Positions 23,078-35,753 of a DNA stretch of 64,000 nucleotides are shown in pieces. The translations under genes were made by a program, and so were the position numbers. The first letter of the stretch is position 1; each line of letters opens with the position of its first letter. The DNA comes from Typhlomys cinereus (taxonomy: Eukaryota > Chordata > Mammalia > Rodentia > Platacanthomyidae). The stretch lies in contig JALPQD010000142.1 of the NCBI GenBank assembly GCA_023101885.1, positions 2,874,121 through 2,938,120 on the forward strand, read 5' to 3'. The notes beneath the pieces were generated by a model. That model did not search any database and was not told the DNA's origin. It was given only the letters and a program-made list of their open reading frames with translations.

Positions 23078-24549
23078 CAGTATGGATTGTCCTTGTTCTA
23101 AGATTACAGCTTGTGAATACCATTTCCAATAAGAGAAATAAAAACTTGCTAAAAGTGTTAACTCTAGGTCTATGTCATTTGCACTTTTACCAGCAAAATA
23201 AAGGATGCCAATATTGAAGCTTATTACAAACTAGAATATATATCCGTGAATTCAAATTGACATGCATAAATAATTAGTATAGGAGATAGAATGGCTGAGT
23301 CTTGCAGAAATAATAAATAATAAATATAGAACGATTGAGAAAAAATGATAATTTTCTTTAGAAAATTAGCATTACAGCTTCAAAGAGATCTGCTGATTAC
23401 TTCTACATGAGTTTACAGAGTTGTAAGGAGAAAAGAAATTGGTTTTATTTTGAACTGATTTAAGGTAACTTTTGTATACACACATTAAAGAAAGCTGTTT
23501 TTAAGGTTATAAGAAAATTCTTTGTACCAGCATTGCATTTTTTCCCTAAAATTTAAGATCATTTAAAATAAATACCCTTATGCTTAGCCTATTTTGCTAT
23601 TTTACATTAAGAAGAAAAGCCAAAAAGAAAGAACATTGTTCAATGACTTCTGAAAATTGGGAGACTCCTGTATGATTAAAGTCTTAAAACACACTACATA
23701 ATATTTATTACCATAGTCAATTAATCAAATATGCAAAATTATTTGAATCAATAATTTATCACAATAGGCACTTGGTCAAAAACCATTATCTAATTTAGGG
23801 AAGTAAATTACCTTAGTTTTACTTGAAATTTCTAAAAAGTCTAAACTTTTAAGTCAAAGGTTAGTCTGTGACAGGTATGTGTATTTATCGAAGTTTACTT
23901 CAATGAAGAATGTTGGCTTTTACTTTTCTTCACTTTGACTTATATTTCAATTTGGTTTGAAAGTATATAATTAGTCTTTCTAACACCTAATTAACCGACA
24001 TGTACAGAAATTATAAACAAGGACAAAACTGTTAAAAGACACTGGAAACTGAAAGTATGTAAAGTAATAACGTGATGAGAAAAATACATTCAATCTGTCA
24101 GTGCGGGAACAAGGTGAATTCAGTAGAGAGAAAATGCAAATGGTCAAGTAAGCATAAACTAAGATGTCCATCTTACTGGCAACCAGAGAATATTAAGTCA
24201 AAAAAGCAGATTTATAGCAGATTTGATGTGACCATTGAAAATATTGGTAAAACTATTTCATCTACTGTAATTCCTAAAATATCGTTTTAGAAATGTCTTT
24301 GTCTAGTAACTAACTCTGTGAAGTCATTTAATTTGACAATATGTTGTGAACTTGAGGACATAGCTTTAAGACAACTAAAGAATGCAATCACTTGGATGGA
24401 GCTTAGAGAATGCCTTACACACACACATATGTGTTTGGTCGATGAGTTGATGTGTAAGTTCCTTTCCTTCCATGATATAAATTTCTCCTTTAAACAGCTC
24501 TGATCTGTTTTCAGCCAGAGCTTCATGTTGCAGATCCCATCTTCTGAGA

Positions 24550-24552
<3 letters not shown>
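23078..24552. other. unassigned intergenic DNA
   Basis: AT-rich, repeat-poor, no recognised gene. Small open frames at 24072-24640 are random or run into the GA tract. Confidence 0.4.

Positions 24553-24606
<54 letters not shown>
24553..24606. repeat. (GA)n microsatellite
   Basis: An almost pure AG dinucleotide tract. The Leu/Ser reading frames on the minus strand over it are artefacts. Confidence 0.95.
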
Positions 24607-24610
<4 letters not shown>

Positions 24611-26528
24611 AGAATTGAGAAAGACATGGTGTTAACAATGCTGATTAACTCAGCAAAGGGTACCAGCATTTGCCCAAATGTCCCATGCTCCTTGTCAACT
24701 GGTGGAGCAAACCTAGGGAACATTCCTTACCATTCTAGTGGGCTTGCATTCCAATTGCTTTCTGATTTACTCAAGATGACTAAGGTATTATTTTCTTGCC
24801 TATTCTCATGTATCTGTTTCTCCTTCCCGTTTCTCACTTGTCTTGCCTGGGATCATCTCCCAAGTAAACAGTCTGTCTCCAAGTCCTTGACTCAGTTGGA
24901 TTTGGCTGGGGAAGCAAGTGAACTAAACAAAGTATGAGAATGTTTATTTCAACAATGTTTGCAAGAGTGAAAAACTAGCCAAATGGAGGTTGTTCCATTC
25001 TACTGTGCTTCTTATTTCCTGAACTAAAGAGCCTAAGATTCTCTTTTACATTTGGAATTGAGCTTTCATTAGTTTCATATTCTGAACTGGAAGAAATTAA
25101 ATTGAAATTATGATATTTTTATGTGGAGTTGTAACTGGGAGTATCATTATTTGTGAGAAATGATGAATATATACTCACATTTCTATCATTTATGAGATTA
25201 AATGCCTGTTTGGAAATAAATATCAAGTTTTGAATAAAGGATGATGGAAATATCTCTTCATGGATAATTCCAACAAACTATAAATGAATAATTATATTTG
25301 CTTTGGGAGTCAGCAATTCAATTTTTTATTCACTGTATTTAGTCTGTTTAGGGTATCATAAAAACTTATCATGGAATTTGGGGCTTAAACATAAAAATGT
25401 ATTTCCTCACAGATTTAGAGTCTGGAAATCCATTATGAAGGTGATAGTTTCATGTGTGATAAGGCTTTGCTGCTTGGGTGAGAGATGGCTGGATGTGTTC
25501 TTGTTACATGTTCTCAAAATTAATCCCTTTTGAAGTGGAGGGAAACAGATAAGGTCATTATCTGAGAACAGACAGACAAATACACATGCACAAATGTGCA
25601 TGCACACACATGAAGCACATTCTGGAGTATCTTCTTTCTTTTTAAAATTCTATTGGATAAGGATTCCAATTTCATGACCTCATTTAATCTTAATTATTTC
25701 CTGTTTTGTAAATATACCCCATAAGAGATTATGGCTTTAACAAATGCCTTTGGGTTAATGACATAAATGTTTAATTCATATTGTAGACAAAACCTATATT
25801 CAACACATTTTAATAAAATAAGTTCCAGAGATCCCAGTGTCCACTGATTATTAATGTGTTTCTGAAAACTTTATACAAATAAATTATTTTATATCCAAAT
25901 GCTTGTAAATTTTCATCACACATTATAATCATGCTTCCACTATCAGATGTGTATTATTCAACATAACCACCTGCAATGAGATGCTATTATGTGATTCTGG
26001 CAGGAATCAAAATCATTATACACTCCAAGGAATAGAAGCAGCATCATATATTTGGGCAAATATTTTAAAAGGCTTCCTAACATTTAACCATTCTGTTTAT
26101 TCTTATAAAATCCACATATTAGAAAAAAATGTAATATCTAGAAAACGATGAAAATGTGTACCCTTTAATTCTAAATACTAAATAAATAATTTTAGACTAA
26201 TGGTAACTTAATCCACAATATCTCGTGTTCAATTTAATGACACTATATAGAAGCATTTATTTTATGCCATATCAAAATGGGCCTTTGTCCATTCACTGGG
26301 AAATCCTTTTGAGAAAACTCCTTTAGATGTAAAAGAAAATTGAAACTTTCTAATGGCTTCCTGAATGTTTTTCCCATAACTCTAGAATTTCTAGAATTTT
26401 TTTGTCTTCCATTCCTTTAACTCTGAATAGTTACATTGGTCTGCAGTGTAGGGCACTAAATTTCTAAGCTTTGAAATATGTATGCTATCTTCAGTTTAAA
26501 TGACTGGTCCTTACTGATTTGCTAGTCT
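24607..26528. other. unassigned DNA with a probable old dispersed repeat (25340-25570)
   Basis: The 25340-25570 stretch has the order of a widespread mammalian repeat (CTGTTTAGGGTATCATAAAA...CACAGATTTAGAGTCTGGAAATCC) but is too decayed to name. The rest is AT-rich with nothing recognised. Confidence 0.4.
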
Positions 26529-26543
26529 ATATTTGCCCTTTTT

Positions 26544-28406
26544 TGGGGGGGGGAGCACTTTAGCATTTTATTTTATTTTATTTTTATTTCCACTCATACA
26601 AACTTAGCAGGTACACCTGTCCCCTCCCTCCCTCCAACCTCCCACTGCCCTGTGCCCCCCTCCCCTCCCCCTTCCCTTCCTATCCCCCAGTGCCTCCCCC
26701 TCCCATCCCTGGAGCATCCTTTAATGTGCATGCCAGACTTTCCTCTGGGTCCTCCTCTCCGATGATGTACAAGGACCCAATAGCATTTCCCAGAACCCTT
26801 TCCTGTGTTCCTCTTAAGCATAAGAACACTACTGTGGCTGTTAATCCCTTGCCTCCAAGGATCTTAGTGCCTTTAGCAAATGCTAGAATTTGAGGGGTCA
26901 ATAATGTGTTGGACATTGGGCAAGGCATGCAAAGTCCAATTATGATTGCTTCGGCCCTAACTTGTGTGGAGTATCTTGCACATCATTGCTCCTCCCATCC
27001 TTGTGCTCTTACAATCTTATTGCCCCCTCTTCCGCAAATTTCCCTGACCTTCAGGATGGGGAGAGATTAGACTGGCTTAGTTCTAGGTGGTTGATATAGA
27101 GTCTCTGATGTTCTAGATTATGGTTTGTTGATTTTTTTTTTCCAATTTTGCTGCTCCTGGAATTCCCTTCACTCCATCTTGATGGGTTTTGTATGTCACC
27201 CTCTGGCCAGAGATAAAAAGCTGTTAAACTAGAGTCTTGTTATAAGAGTATATTCAAAGGTAGATGTAATAAAAGTAAGAAACCACAGTGAGGGAGGGGT
27301 CAATCACCCTTTTGCAAAATGGTTACTTTTTGTCTGCCAGACTATATCTCCTCCCCTTCTGGTGCGATCATACCCCATCAGTTGTAAATGATCAGGAACG
27401 AAAGTCCAATAGCACAGTCACTGCAACCAACTATCAACAGATGGGATCTTGTGAAATAAAGAGATTGTAACACGAGCACAAAGGCCACCCACAGAATGGG
27501 AGAAAATCTTCACTCACCACATATCTAATAGAGCTCTATTATCCAGAGTGCACAAATAACTTAGAAAGCTAAACTACCAAGGGAACAAATGGGCCAATTA
27601 AAAAATAGGCCCTGGAACTTAAAAGAAACTTTACTAGAGATAAAATTAAAATGTCTAACAAATATCTTAAAAAATGCTCCACATCTCTAGCCATCAGTGA
27701 AATGCAAATCAAAACTTCCCTGAGATATCATCTCACCCGGGTCAGTATGGCAAAAATCCATAATACAAACAACACCAAATGCTGGAGAGGATATGGAGAG
27801 AAGGGAACTCTACTACATTGCTGGTGGGAATGCAGGCTCATACAGCTACTCTGGCGAACCATCTGGAGATTCTTAAAGACATTAAAGATTGTAATGCCAT
27901 ATGGCCCTGCTATTCCACTTCTGGGAATAACCCCACATCCAGCAAAAATTCACCTCGATAGCAGAAGCAGGACCATGTTCATAGCAGCACTGTTTACAAT
28001 AGCAAAGTCATGGAATCAATCCAAATGTCCAACAGTTGATGAGTGGAGAAGGAAAAGTGGTACATCTATACAATGGAGTACTTCTCAGCCATCAAAAATG
28101 ATGAATTAATGGAATTTCCTTGGAAATGGATGTCATTAGAAAAAATTATACTAAGTGAAGTATCCCAGACCCAGAAAATTAAGCAACGTATGTACTCCCT
28201 AATAGGTGGCTCCTAGTACCAAATCCACCTAGAGACACTCAAGGATAAATCTCTGTAATACCTACAGTAATTGCAAGGATTGTGAACAGGAGGGATGGGG
28301 TAGGAGGACCACACCAGAAACAAGGAGAGAGGGGACCATGTTATAGCAGAGGAAATAGGCCACCATCAAGGACTTCAAGTAAGTAATGAGACATCTGATT
28401 AAGTTC
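26544..28406. mobile_element. L1 3' end with 5' inversion (twin-primed insertion)
   Basis: 26571-27407 is L1 3' UTR on the minus strand, with the A-rich end at the left. At 27408 the orientation flips, and 27408-28406 is L1 ORF2 end plus the start of the 3' UTR on the plus strand. The inverted part ends at ...TGATTAAGTTCA, only a few bases of element sequence from where the other part begins. A 15-bp duplication ATATTTGCCCTTTTT flanks the whole unit (26529-26543 and 28407-28421), so it is one insertion event. Extra bases at 26544-26570 lie outside the normal L1 end. Confidence 0.93.
27408..28216 (+). pseudogene. L1 ORF2 C-terminal fragment (inverted segment)
   Basis: It begins in the region encoding the segment just after the reverse transcriptase. 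It continues through [20 protein letters not shown] (27651), [20 protein letters not shown] and the PAIPLLGI block to the ORF2 stop position TAG at 28214-28216. The frame shifts after about 28030 ([15 protein letters not shown]). A 5'-truncated, inactive piece. Confidence 0.92.
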
Positions 28407-28421
28407 ATATTTGCCCTTTTT

Positions 28422-29060
28422 AAGTGCTTGTTTTAAATCCTGTTTCCTGTGTTTCTGGCTTATATATTCATTGGAGGGAAATATTAGCTTTTTCTCGTTT
28501 GTCTCTACCTGTTAAATTAGCTACATATCTTTAGAACATTCCAAGTTCTCATTGTTCTTGTTCGTTGTTCTGAAAGTTTGTTATTGTTATTGTTTCAGTA
28601 TGCTACTATATCTTTTTCCATAATGTCAAACAATGAGGAAACATGAAATTGAATGCAGTTTAATTTCAATACCTAAACTTTCATAGTGTGTTATTTATTA
28701 CCCTTGATGAAGATTCAAAATAAAAGATATCAAACATGGAAATATTTCAAATTGAGAGAGAAAATATATCTTAGAAGACAATCACTGGTTCAACTATGTA
28801 GTGCTAAGTTGATAGCACACATCGTTGGGAATCTAATAATCTTCTGCATCAACAGAGTTAAGAGACCACAGCTCTGTGACATAATCGAGGAGTAGTTGTA
28901 TAAAGAGAGAGGAAGTGAAATATGGAGGAAACTTGATTGGCTGCAGCTTGGAGTTTGCCCTTTTTTGGGCGAGATGTCATTAGCTAACAGCTTGCCATTG
29001 ATTGTTTTTGGGAATGAGATTTCCTGATATTTACTCACAAAGGTTCCAAAGCATGTACAT
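28422..29060. other. unassigned intergenic DNA
   Basis: Nothing recognised. The 69-codon frame at 28686 and the antisense frame overlapping the B1 are not supported as genes. Confidence 0.4.
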
Positions 29061-29225
29061 AGATGGGTGTGGTGGTGCACGCCTGTAATTCCAGCGCTCA
29101 TAAGTCACAGGCAACATGGGAGCCCAAGGTCGTCCTCAGCTACTCAACAATACTCAGGTTAGTCTCCTTGAGATTGATAAAATAAACAAAAACAAAAGTA
29201 ACAACAATAACAGCAATAACAAAAC
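29061..29225 (+). mobile_element. B1 SINE (7SL-derived), degenerate
   Basis: GTGGTGGTGCACGCCTGTAA and TTCCAGCGCTC are the B1 5' end with the pol III A box. The middle is decayed. An A-rich tail with AAC units follows at 29178-29225. Confidence 0.85.
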
Positions 29226-29439
29226 ACATACAAAGTGTAGTAATTAATTATGCTCTTATGTTGTTAAATTATATTGCATTTTTGTTATGGAGACACGAAG
29301 CAACAGGACAGCTGTAAACCAAATTTAACTCAATTCAAAGGTTATTGCTATAATCTTTATCTTGGTATGATAAACAACAGTGAAATATGGCAGCGTATGT
29401 GCAATCTGTGTGTCTTCCAAAGTGTCAAATATATTTTTT

Positions 29440-29612
29440 TAGTATTTTATTTATTTGAGAGAAACAGAGACAGATTTGTGAATTCTACTCATCAAAGAAT
29501 AACTTTAAGAGTTAGTTCTCTTCTTCATTCCTGTGGGTTTCCAGGGATAGAACTCAGGTGATCACTTGTATGATCAGGTGTCTTCATCCCCTGAGGCATG
29601 GTACTGGACCCA
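29440..29612 (-). mobile_element. old tRNA-derived SINE, tentative
   Basis: The plus strand shows TTTCCAGGGATAGAACTCAG, a decayed complement of a tRNA-type B box. CATCCCCTGAGGCATGG is the A-box area, and TTTATTTATTTGAGAGA is the tail side. Family not certain. Confidence 0.5.
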
Positions 29613-31260
29613 GTGTTAAATTGAATCAGCAGGAAGAAATGCAAAGGTTAGTATCTTAATTAAGGATTAGAAAACTGGTCATTGAGCGAACAGGTGTCTG
29701 GTTAGGTATTTCACAAAAGGAAAACAGTAAATAGCAAGAAAGAACTCAGTCTTGTGGATACACCCCAAATTTTAAACCCCTAATTTTAAATGTTCAATGT
29801 TTGTTTTAAACAATGGATTGGAAAAATATTGTGCTTATTTTAAGATTTCTCTCAAATTAAAGTTCAACAGAATTTTTAACATTACTGATTCCACCTATAT
29901 TATGGCAATGGTAATCAGAGAATTTAAACTCTCAAGGGCACATCATAACTGTTTTTCCAGAGCTCTCTTGCTAACCACAAGTCCTAGAAAACTCCCAAGG
30001 GCAAGTTTCACATTTCTGGCCTCTTTTGAAAACTGAAATCATTTTGGAGGAAATTCTGAAGAGTTTAGGAGAAGCATCCAAAATTTCAATTGCTTCTCTG
30101 AAACCTTGGACTCCTGCCTGTTAATAATCTTTGTGCTCTTTGCTTAGAATTTACCCACAGAATCAACTCACAGGAAACTGCCCATCACCCTTCCAACCTC
30201 ACAGCAAAAGTGTGCCAACCCCTCATCAGAAGCCACAGCAACAAAAATAAATCCAACTGACGACTGTGTGGTGACTAAGAAACGGATGCATGGTTTAAGA
30301 TCTCTTTATTATTTTTCCCTTGTTTTGATGGTGTGATTAAAAAAAAAAAAGAGGAAAGCTACGTAATAGCGTCTGGTCAAGCAGCCTGCACACCCAGTCC
30401 AGCCCTCATGCATTTAAAATATTTCCATTCTTACAACATCTCTGAAAAGCATGGGTTTTAATCCAAACACTGCCGACATACAGTCTAGTTCCTAACTATG
30501 GTCACACTGCTGGGCAGAGCTAGCAGCAACAGCAACAGTAATAAAAGAAATTTCTCTCTGTATAGCTGAATGGCTGCACTAGAATTTTCAGTGTTCTGAT
30601 GTAATTAGAAAACAGCTGTGAAGGAAAATCAATTGTTCCTGGTAGTCAATGGCTAATTTTCCACAATCAAAATAAAGAATGCAATATGACATGTTTGTAA
30701 TGAGCAAGTAATTGTTCTCTTTTGTTTATTGTTTTAAAATTTTTCCCTTTATTTGTGGGTGCTGTCACTTTTTTTGCTTTAGGACAACTTCTCACTGTCT
30801 TTTGCTGTTCCCATCCACATTTAAAGACCAGCAACTGTAGAGGAAGCAGTTCAATCGGGTTATTCAAACCTGCCTTGGGTTGATGATTTGTGAACCTACA
30901 AGGGAATGTTCTTGTTTTTATGTGTGGCTTCTATAAATGCAATGATTATTGAACACTAGCATTTTTTGTGGGATTAAACTCTGGTTCATTCTGCAAAGTC
31001 CTCATGTGTCAAAAAGAGGCTGTTGCAGGACCTGCTGTCCAAGTGTGTCTGCTTTACAAAATAAAGCAAAACCGCCACCCCACAGTTCATTGTCTCTGTC
31101 ACCTGTCATTAACAGCAAATGGATAGAAAAGTAAACTTCTTTGGTGCACATTTAGATGGATGCAAAAATGAACTTAAATGGCAGAACCCACCAATGAGAT
31201 TACAGTTGTTTTATCATGCAAATGAGGCTGGATGAATAACGTATTTTTTCAGCAGTGAGA
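29613..31260. other. repeat-poor DNA, candidate distal regulatory sequence (30100-31240)
   Basis: This 1.6-kb block has moderate GC and no recognised repeat. It contains a perfect octamer ATGCAAAT (31216-31223) and CACCTGTCATTAA (31100-31112), a homeodomain-type cluster. Such content is compatible with a conserved enhancer, but conservation cannot be judged here. Short frames are not gene-like. Confidence 0.35.
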
Positions 31261-31553
31261 GAAAGAGAGAGATAGAGAGGGAGGGAAGGAGGAACAGAGG
31301 GACAGAGGGCTAGATTACTTAGTGAAATTTGTACTCTTATGGAATGTTCTTTGATAGACAACATAATGCAGCTGAAGAAAACAAAGTGAATAATAAATAA
31401 GGATTGAATCTCAGCTGCCCTGTACTCTTAGGATTGTTCTAAGTCATATTTAAACTCAGTTTCTTTAAGAAAGATAATAACAAATAAGAGAATGGGATTT
31501 TCTGAATAATTATTGAAATATATAATGTATGAAATTAATGTATTAATGTATGA

Positions 31554-31693
31554 GAATATCAGAAATGATGGAGCTATTTCATGACTTCATGTGTCTGAAT
31601 CCTTTTCTTCATCTGTAAACAATCTATTGCCTTGTCCACAACTTCAACCTTGATTTCTAACTGTCTGCAGCCAAATGATGGAGAAAAAATAGT
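31554..31693. repeat. 140-bp direct duplication, copy 1
   Basis: Matches 31979-32118 with about six mismatches, at a constant offset of 425 bp. The unit contains TGATGGAGCTATTTCATGAC and CTGTCTGCAGCCAAATGATG. The spacer is not repeated. Confidence 0.9.
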
Positions 31694-31978
31694 CATACAT
31701 TAGAAGTTTAAAGTTCTTGAGAAAAGCATATCCTAAGTCTTTCAAAAATTCAGATTAACCACTTTATCAGAAAGTGATATGCAACTTCATTGCCTATATT
31801 TCTGCATGTGATTAGCAAACATCTATTAGTGCAGTAAAATTTTTACCAACACTTCTATCTTCATAGTATCTGCTCTAGCATCTTCATGGTATTTGTTGAA
31901 GTTTCTGTTAAAGGCATTAAGAAAGATACTGTGGGTTGGAGTATCAGGATATATGAAGGCCACTTCATATATTCATGA

Positions 31979-32118
31979 AAATATCAGAAATGATGGAGCT
32001 ATTTCATGACTTCATGTTTCTGAATCCTTTTCTTCATCTGTAAACAGTCTATTGTCCTGTCCACAACTTCAACCTTGGTTTCTCACTGTCTGCAGCCAAA
32101 TGATGGAGAAAAAATAGT
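31979..32118. repeat. 140-bp direct duplication, copy 2
   Basis: The second copy of the unit at 31554. Flanking sequence differs on both sides, so it is a dispersed local duplication, not part of a longer tandem array. Confidence 0.9.
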
Positions 32119-32309
32119 TAATGTTTTGTCTTTGCTATTTGGCATGCTAAAGTATATTTATATTTGTATATTTCACTCATTACTATGGAAATTAAACATC
32201 TTTATGTATATTACCATAAATAATGACAATTTTTTATTTCCCCATGTGTTTTACTGCTGCAGACGTTAATAAAAACATATTATGCACCAATGTATGGTTT
32301 CTTTCAGTA

Positions 32310-32525
32310 AACTACCTTGCTGCCAAGACTAATGACCTGAGTTTAGTCCCAGCCACAGGATAGAAGAAATAAGCCAATTTCTATATCTATTCTCTCACTC
32401 CAACGTATACTGAGAAAACACATACAAATACACACACATACACACACACACATACACACACACATATACACACACACACATATACACACACACACATACA
32501 CACACACACATATACACACATGAGA
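32310..32525 (+). mobile_element. B3-type SINE with (AC)n-rich end
   Basis: TTGCTGCCAAGACTAATGAC and CTGAGTTTAGTCCCAGCCAC are the B3 internal region including the B box. The CA-rich 3' end has expanded into mixed (AC)n/(ACAT)n at 32418-32519. Confidence 0.75.
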
Positions 32526-33552
32526 TAAGTTAATTTAAAAGAAATTATAGATGTGTGCTTTGTTGAAATTGGGTACTAGAATCATTCTCACTTATAACGT
32601 ATTTCATTAGTCTCTTAAGTTAAAATAATTAATTTACATATTTCCTTTTGATGTTTACATATTTGTCTTTTATGTTTACATCCCGTTTTGCAATATTTGC
32701 CTATTCCAAAGGCAAAATTGTTTAATGTTACTAGGAATTATCTGAGAGTTATATTGACTATATAAATCATTTGTGGACTCTGGCAATATTATGATAAAAG
32801 TCCTCAGATTTCATGGAATTTTATTCTTCCACTATAAGTTACATATTTTACTCAATATTATTTTATAATACACATGAAAATGAAGACAAGCATAATTTTT
32901 GTCTATTGTTAGTTTGTTTCTATTTTATATTACTTTGCTTTGTATTTAGCAAATGTGCTGAATTTATTTCATAATGTAAATTTCTGAGGTATCAAACATA
33001 TCTATATGAAAAATAATTTCATTCTCCCTTTTCTACGTCTTATAAATTTTACTTATCAAGTTAATTACTGTATTGTCCTCACAAGAACTTTCACTTGAAC
33101 CTTCTTTAGAGTGGGTTCAGGAAGTGTACTGAACATTCTTGCACACAATGGTAATTTTATTTTACAATTATTTGAATTTTCTTTAGTAAATACAACCTTT
33201 AATATAGGTTCTATAGACGTTTGTGTCACCATTTAAGACTTAGGGATCATTGAATAAAAGAGGATGGAAAAAAATGTAGGAGCCAAAAATGTGGGGAGAA
33301 AGGCTATGAAACGACTTTCTCTAAGCATGTTATGTTCACTCACTCATAGGAGCTTGGGTATTAGTGTTAAAGCTCTATCAGACTGACCCAGATAACAAAC
33401 ATTTATATATAGGGAGGCAATCATGGGACCTTACACTTAATTTTAGGAGAGGAGAAGAATTAGTACCCTATTTGTATACACTTGTAGGCTTACCATAATT
33501 CAATAGATGGTTCTAAACTCACATCTTACAAATGATCCTGGTCTAACATAGA
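32526..33552. other. unassigned intergenic DNA
   Basis: AT-rich with nothing recognised. Confidence 0.4.
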
Positions 33553-33609
33553 ACACAAAACAAAACAAAACAAACAAAACAAAACAAAACAAAACAAAAC
33601 AAAACAAAA
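33553..33609. repeat. (CAAAA)n microsatellite
   Basis: About eleven CAAAA units with one CAAA, probably the remnant of a retroposon A tail though no body is recognisable upstream. Confidence 0.95.
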
Positions 33610-35456
33610 TTTATCAATAAGGGAAAGGATTTATATGGTTAACAGTTTTTGGCAGTGAAGGGATAGAAATAAGTGTAGTCTGGGGAGAGGTAATCTGAAT
33701 GTTTTGGATCCAAGTATAAAATTATCAGAGAGCATCTTTTGTTAATAAAAATAAAGGAAGAAAAATATAGATTTTTCTGTAGTTAGGTGTGGAAGAATTA
33801 TTTTCAAATACCCTGTGATTGCCTGATTAGTGTTTTACAATTATCTCACATTGACTTTCATTAAATCTCCTTTTGTTGCCCTTGAGAAGAAATCACAAGC
33901 TTCAAAGCTGATTGAGTTTAGTTTCCCAGGAATGTTGCAGTCCTGAAATATAACTAATTATTTTCATTTTTGTGTATGTAATTTATTTGTCAATATTTGC
34001 TTCAGAGATTTACAAATTTGTGATTTACTTTTTAATATTTTAACATGTTTCAAAAACTAATGCAGCTGTCTTCAAAGAGTGATTTGTGAACATCTCTCAG
34101 CTTTCCTAATGCGAGAAGATTATTTAAGATTGCTGCTGTTTTCTTTTTAAACTGGGAAGAGTCTGCTGTAACACTAAGCATTCTGATTACTTTGAAATGT
34201 GCAATTTATTAGTAGGTAATGCCTTCTAATTTCCTATGTCTTTTGTGTAAATTATAGAAAAGTGTATTTTTCTAAGAAACTAGTTATGTCATGTCATCTA
34301 AATTTTGTAGTATTTCAGATCTCACTGCAGACTCTTATCTTTTGGTAGCTTATTGGCTCTATAACAATGCATACTTTACATCCAAGTAATTTACTATGTG
34401 TAATACTATTTTTCTTGATCACTCTTGCCATATAGGTTTAAAAGACACAAAAAGAATTTTTTTTTGTTTTTCAGTTTAGGCTGGATATTTTATTATCCAT
34501 TGAGAAGTCTCACTAGTTTCCCACTTTGATTATGAAAATATCCTCATAAATTTATGTGTAAACACTGGGTCACAGGCTGATGATGCTTTGGAATTTTGAA
34601 CCTTTAGGAGATGGGATGCTCTAAGCTTTCAGGTTTTATCTTTTGGCACTCACTTGATGTGTTTTCCTGGCTATTTATTCCAAGAGATATAAGGGGGTGA
34701 AAAAGCCCATCTATATACACCTACCAACATGTTACCTCCACCATGATAACTATACCTTCAAACTCTGAACCAAAATAAGCCGTTCTATTTTGTAACTATG
34801 ATAAGAGAAGTAGCTCTCAACAATTAGCTAAGCATTGCCAATTATTCTTATAGATCACCTACTCCTATTTCCTACACGTCCTATTTTGTTTATTCAGAAA
34901 CTAATGTGCTTCATATTGATATAACTTTTGCTGCATTAGAACTTGATGTGTAATTCACCTTTAGTCTTTCTGAAATCAAGTAGGAAATGTGTACAGCTCA
35001 AGGCTGAGGCAAACTTCCTGCTATTTCTTCCTTTCTGTGCACTTAACTTATGCCTCTGTCCTGGCTTTGTTGACAGCACATATATCTAATTTTGCTTAAA
35101 TAGTCATATATAATGTCTAATAACATTCCAGCTCTGTGACTTTAATATTCCCTTTCTATTTTTCCCAAATTAGTAAATAGAGTAAGAGAAGAAGCAATGT
35201 TAGGTCATTTCTCGTCTCTGTCTTATTAATGATTCTTGTGACTCTTCGCTTTTCAAGGTCTGCATTTGTTCTTAGTTCTGTTATATATTTACTTTCTCTT
35301 ATCATTTGGTTGAGAATTTCTTGTTATTTTTATAATATTCATTTGCACTTCATGGTGTCACGTATGGACAAAACTAATTTGTCATTTGCATCACATCTTA
35401 ACTAATCCCATCCTCATCCCAATAAAGTACTCCTTACTCCTTGTTTCTAGACAATG
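33610..35456. other. repeat-poor AT-rich DNA
   Basis: No gene or repeat recognised. The 34050-34280 part is free of simple sequence and could be conserved non-coding DNA. Confidence 0.35.
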
Positions 35457-35705
35457 TTCCTTCTTCTTCTTCTTCTTCTTCTTCTTCTTCTTCTTCTTCT
35501 TCTTCTTCTTCTTCTTCTTCTTCTCTCTTCCTTCTCCTCCCTCCTTCTTCTCCTTCCTTCTCTTTCTTTCTTCCTCTTTTCTTCTTCTTGTTTTTTCTTC
35601 TCTTTTCTTCTTTTCTTTTTCTTTTTTTTTTTCTTCTTCTTTCTTTCTTTTCTTCTTCTTCTTCTCTTCTTTCTTCTTCTCTTTTCCTTCTCTCTTTCTC
35701 TCTCT

Positions 35706-35749
<44 letters not shown>

Positions 35750-35753
35750 TCCT
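35457..35753. repeat. 297-bp polypyrimidine tract: (TTC)n then mixed, then (CT)n
   Basis: Starts with about 22 TTC units, continues as C/T with very few purine interruptions, and ends in (CT)n. The long Phe/Ser/Leu frames in all three plus frames are artefacts of this tract. Confidence 0.97.

Noticed and set aside
31216..31223. Octamer as proof of an enhancer
   Set aside because: An 8-bp motif is expected by chance at this scale; kept only as part of a candidate block.
33553..33609. Short direct repeats (CAAAA)n as a CRISPR-like array
   Set aside because: A plain microsatellite in a mammalian genome with no spacers.
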